A stretch of DNA of 64,000 nucleotides from an uncultured Lachnospiraceae bacterium. Its GTDB lineage: Bacteria; Bacillota; Clostridia; Lachnospirales; Lachnospiraceae. Every line of letters starts with the position of its first letter. Position 1 is the first letter of the stretch. The translations under genes were made by a program, and so were the position numbers. Below the pieces are notes generated by a model. The model was given only the letters and a program-made list of their open reading frames with translations, did no database searches and was not told the origin of the DNA. Location of the stretch: NCBI GenBank assembly GCA_910579505.1, contig CAJTTZ010000005.1, forward strand, positions 62,001-126,000. Reading direction: 5' to 3'. Below, in pieces: positions 61,311 to 64,000 of the stretch.

Positions 61311-62765
61311 ATGAAACTGAGAAAAGTGTTGGCGCTTACTTTGGCAGCTGCAATGACTTTATCTCTGGCAGCCTGCGGCGGCTCCGATGAAGGAGCGGCG
61401 GAGGCTCCTGCAGCAGATGATACGGCAGCGGAGACAGAAGCTCCCGCAGCGGACGATGCGGCGGACGACGGCGCGGCGGCAGAGGCTCCTGCGGCAGCAT
61501 CCGGCCTTACTTACGCATCCGTGAATCTGGGTGAGGACTACAAGGATCTGACAACCACGATCAAGTTCATCCATCACAAGACAGACCGTGAAGAGGACGG
61601 AACGATACCTGATCTGATCGCTAAGTTCAATGAAATGTATCCCGGTATCACTGTGGAGACCGAAGGCATCACGGATTACGCGGAGGATTCCCTGCTTCGC
61701 CTTTCCGCCGGCGACTGGGGCGATGTGATGTTCATCCCCGCAATCGACGCGGCTGAGCTTCCTACATACTTTGTTCCCTACGGCACAGTGGACGAGATGA
61801 GCGAGTATGTCAACTTTGCGGATCAGTGGAAGGATGCGGCGGGCAACTGCTACGGCATCGGTTACATGGGCAACGCGCAGGGCGTCCTTTACAATAAGAA
61901 GGTGTTTGCTGACGCGGGCGTGACATCCCTTCCCAAGACTCCCGACGAGTTTATCGCGGCTTTACAGGCAATCAAGGACAACACTGACGCGATTCCGCTC
62001 TACACAAACTATGCGGCAGGCTGGACAATGGGCGGCGCATGGGACGGCTATCTTGGCGCCATCACGAACGGCGACGAGACATGGTTAAACCAGAAGTTTA
62101 CACATGAGGCAGAGCCCTTCAAGGATCACGGCGACGGCACAGGCCCTTACGCGCTTTACAAGATTCTCTACGATGCGACGGCACAGGGTCTGATCGAGGA
62201 CGACTACACCACAACCGACTGGGAAGGCTGCAAGCCTATGATCAACAACGGTGAGATCGGCGCTATGGTGCTCGGTTCTTGGGCAGTTGCACAGATGAAG
62301 GCGGCGGGCGACAACCCGGACGATATCGGTTACATGCCTTTCCCGATCACCGTAAACGGTCAGCAGTACGCGACGGCAGGTCCCGACTACTGCTACGGTA
62401 TCAACGTGAACGCTTCTGACGACAATAAGGCTGCTGCTATGGTATTTGTAAAGTGGATGGTAGAGGAGTCCGGCTGGTGTGATCTTGAGGGCGGCTACCC
62501 GATCTCCAAGACAGCTCCCACTTCCTTCGTATTTGACGGTGTAAACGTAGTAAACAATGTAACTTCCCTGCCCGGCGAGGAAGATATCATGAACGAGCTG
62601 AACTCCGAGTCTGAGCTTTCCTTCAACCAGGGCGGCGACGCCAAGGTACAGAGAATCGTGGAGGCTGCGGCTACAGGCGCAGAGACTTACGATGAGATTA
62701 TGGCTGACTGGACGGCTGCGTGGAACGCGGCGCAGGAGGAATGCGGGGTTGAGGTCCTGTATTAA
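61311..62765 (+). CDS. Sugar ABC transporter substrate-binding lipoprotein
   Basis: A 484-residue solute-binding protein. The signal peptide ends in the lipobox LAAC (Cys near residue 22), followed by an Ala/Glu/Asp-rich linker of about 45 residues (repeated EAPAADD) that spaces it from the membrane. The mature domain has IKFIHHKTDREEDGTIPDLI and GAMVLGSWAVAQMK, typical of family-1 binding proteins. ATG 61311 follows GGAGG by 11 nt; a TTG at 61302 is less likely. It is the first gene of a second importer operon. Confidence 0.93.
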   Translation: MKLRKVLALTLAAAMTLSLAACGGSDEGAAEAPAADDTAAETEAPAADDAADDGAAAEAPAAASGLTYASVNLGEDYKDLTTTIKFIHHKTDREEDGTIPDLIAKFNEMYPGITVETEGITDYAEDSLLRLSAGDWGDVMFIPAIDAAELPTYFVPYGTVDEMSEYVNFADQWKDAAGNCYGIGYMGNAQGVLYNKKVFADAGVTSLPKTPDEFIAALQAIKDNTDAIPLYTNYAAGWTMGGAWDGYLGAITNGDETWLNQKFTHEAEPFKDHGDGTGPYALYKILYDATAQGLIEDDYTTTDWEGCKPMINNGEIGAMVLGSWAVAQMKAAGDNPDDIGYMPFPITVNGQQYATAGPDYCYGINVNASDDNKAAAMVFVKWMVEESGWCDLEGGYPISKTAPTSFVFDGVNVVNNVTSLPGEEDIMNELNSESELSFNQGGDAKVQRIVEAAATGAETYDEIMADWTAAWNAAQEECGVEVLY

Positions 62766-62826
62766 GACGGACGCATTTCAAGAAGAAGTATTTGAGTAAG
62801 TTGTTATAAGTGTTGTATGGTTAATC

Positions 62827-62889
62827 GGGGCTGACACAGGGGAAATCAAAAGTGGCAGCCCCAACAATTTGAGCCGGAGCATCAAATTG
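62827..62889 (+). promoter_or_regulatory. Two hairpins between binding-protein and permease genes
   Basis: GGGGCTG/CAGCCCC (62827-62833 with 62856-62862) and CAATTTGA/TCAAATTG (62865-62872 with 62882-62889), both perfect. They probably set the mRNA end so that more binding protein than permease is made; no long U-run is seen. Confidence 0.5.
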
Positions 62890-62985
62890 TCATGATCGCA
62901 GATGGGAGAACAGCTTTTGTAGATGGTACGCATACGTCCCATCGCGCGTCATCGCAGTAAACTGCTCTGACATGGAGGGTAGCAT

Positions 62986-63987
62986 ATGGCGGCACAGGCA
63001 AATACAGCAGAATCAAAAAAAGGATTCCTGCAGTGGGCAAGGAGCAGAAAAGGGCAGCAGGTTATCATCATTGTTGCGTTTATGATTATACCGCTGGTTC
63101 TGTTATTTACATTTACATATCTTCCGTTCGGGGAGATGGTTGGTTTCAGTTTTTATAAGATGAAATATGTGGGAAAGAGAACTTTTGTGGGCTGGAAGAA
63201 TTACGCCAGCGTATTCAGCAGGAAAGACTGTTTCGGGGCGCTGAAGCTGAGCCTGTATTACATGGGCGGTTCCGTGGTGCAGCTCGCACTGGCGCTGTAT
63301 CTTGCAACGATCTTAAGCTTTAAGGTAAAAGGCGGCAATATTTTTAAGGGATTTATGTTTTTCCCGTATCTGATCAACGGTATTGCCATCGGTTTCATTT
63401 TCAAGTTTTTCTATACCAGGGGCTTCGTGTTTGACACCGTGCTCCAGTGGTGTGGATTCCAATTAGACAATCTTCCTTATTGGTTAAAAGACCAGAGTAT
63501 AAACAATATATCCCTTGTGGGCACGTCCGTATGGCGGTATTTCGGACAGAACATGGTACTGTTTATCGGCGCGATCATGTCGGTGGACTCCGAGCTTTAT
63601 GAGGCGGCGATGCTTGACGGCGCGAACCGTTTCCAGCAGTTCAGGTACATTATCCTGCCGAGTATCAAGACCATCGTAACACTGAATGTGATCCTGTCCA
63701 TCACGGGTTCCTTAAGCGCTTTCGAGCCGCCCTATGTTATCACAAGCGGCGCGAACGGAACGGGCACCTATTTCGTGGTAATGAACGAGATCGCGCACAC
63801 CCAGCAGAAAGTCGGGCTTGCTTCGGCGATGGCGGTGGTGCTTTTGCTGATAATCTTTGCGGCGACAATTTTACAGAAGCTCTTCTTCAAATATGTGTTC
63901 AGGAATGCGGAGGACGAGGACTTCGGCGCGGCGAAAAAGCGTGAAAAACAGCTGGCGAAATACGCGGCTAGAAAGGCGGGCAGATAG
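62986..63987 (+). CDS. Sugar ABC transporter permease (MalF-like)
   Basis: A 333-residue membrane permease with six helices and the EAA coupling loop ELYEAAMLDGANRFQQFRYI near residues 204-223. It has an Arg/Lys-rich C-terminus. GGAGG precedes the start by about 9 nt. The next permease starts at 63988, directly after its stop. Confidence 0.93.
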   Translation: MAAQANTAESKKGFLQWARSRKGQQVIIIVAFMIIPLVLLFTFTYLPFGEMVGFSFYKMKYVGKRTFVGWKNYASVFSRKDCFGALKLSLYYMGGSVVQLALALYLATILSFKVKGGNIFKGFMFFPYLINGIAIGFIFKFFYTRGFVFDTVLQWCGFQLDNLPYWLKDQSINNISLVGTSVWRYFGQNMVLFIGAIMSVDSELYEAAMLDGANRFQQFRYIILPSIKTIVTLNVILSITGSLSAFEPPYVITSGANGTGTYFVVMNEIAHTQQKVGLASAMAVVLLLIIFAATILQKLFFKYVFRNAEDEDFGAAKKREKQLAKYAARKAGR

Positions 63988-64000
63988 ATGACGACATTAC
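63988..64000 (+). CDS. Start of the next permease gene (cut by window edge)
   Basis: ATG directly after the previous stop, reading MTTL before the edge. In this operon type a MalG-like permease is expected; four codons cannot prove it. Confidence 0.5.

Overview
The window looks like chromosomal DNA from a gut-type Clostridia, most likely a Lachnospiraceae. This rests on gene content rather than a marker gene: YesMN-type two-component systems wired to sugar ABC importers, a BspA-type leucine-rich surface protein with a C-terminal membrane anchor, FeoB-associated Cys-rich peptide, DUF1848 and DUF1284 proteins, an archaeal/Thermotoga-like S-adenosylhomocysteinase, strong AGGAGG ribosome sites and GC-rich coding against AT-rich gaps. 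No rRNA, tRNA, CRISPR array, intact prophage or insertion sequence was seen.

Layout. 1-7.4 kb (minus strand): M18 aminopeptidase (cut by the window edge), ahcY, an HDOD signalling protein, a SAH/MTA deaminase, a D-2-hydroxyacid dehydrogenase and a CofE-like protein. 7.5-16 kb: a patchwork of an MFS efflux gene under a structured leader, an antitoxin with a truncated toxin, a GNAT gene broken by one stop codon behind a TetR regulator, DUF1848, an esterase and endonuclease IV, a FeoB-associated peptide, an S66 carboxypeptidase and an XRE protein with an odd glycine-spaced repeat tail. 16-21 kb: a 1407-residue surface protein and an AT-rich, mobile-element-like gene. 21.6-27.7 kb: gltBD behind an attenuator-like hairpin. 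27.9-38.2 kb: an L,D-transpeptidase, then a kinase/regulator/ABC importer/GH31 glycosidase sugar unit. 38.5-47.2 kb: DUF4143 ATPase, YcxB-like membrane protein, small XRE and PAS proteins, bioY with a BirA operator, DUF1284, asnA, a DUF1266-like lipoprotein, a chemoreceptor gene remnant and an NSS transporter. 47.4-52.9 kb: a radical-SAM/partner DNA-repair pair behind two LexA-like boxes, an HPr-like protein lacking the phosphorylatable histidine, and a nuclease-helicase fusion. 53.4-58.9 kb: a GH13 enzyme and a heterodimeric ABC exporter preceded by a leader-peptide attenuator. 59-64 kb: LacI and AraC regulators and the start of a second sugar ABC importer.

The most interesting points are (1) the apparently SOS-regulated TIGR03916/TIGR03915 pair, whose chemistry is unknown to me; (2) a 37-codon leader whose RNA can form mutually exclusive protector, antiterminator and terminator pairings before an asymmetric ABC exporter; and (3) a dispersed palindromic repeat whose five copies all start in or beside the U-run of an intrinsic terminator, two of them showing compensatory base-pair changes. 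Family names come from reading the sequences by eye; no database search was run.
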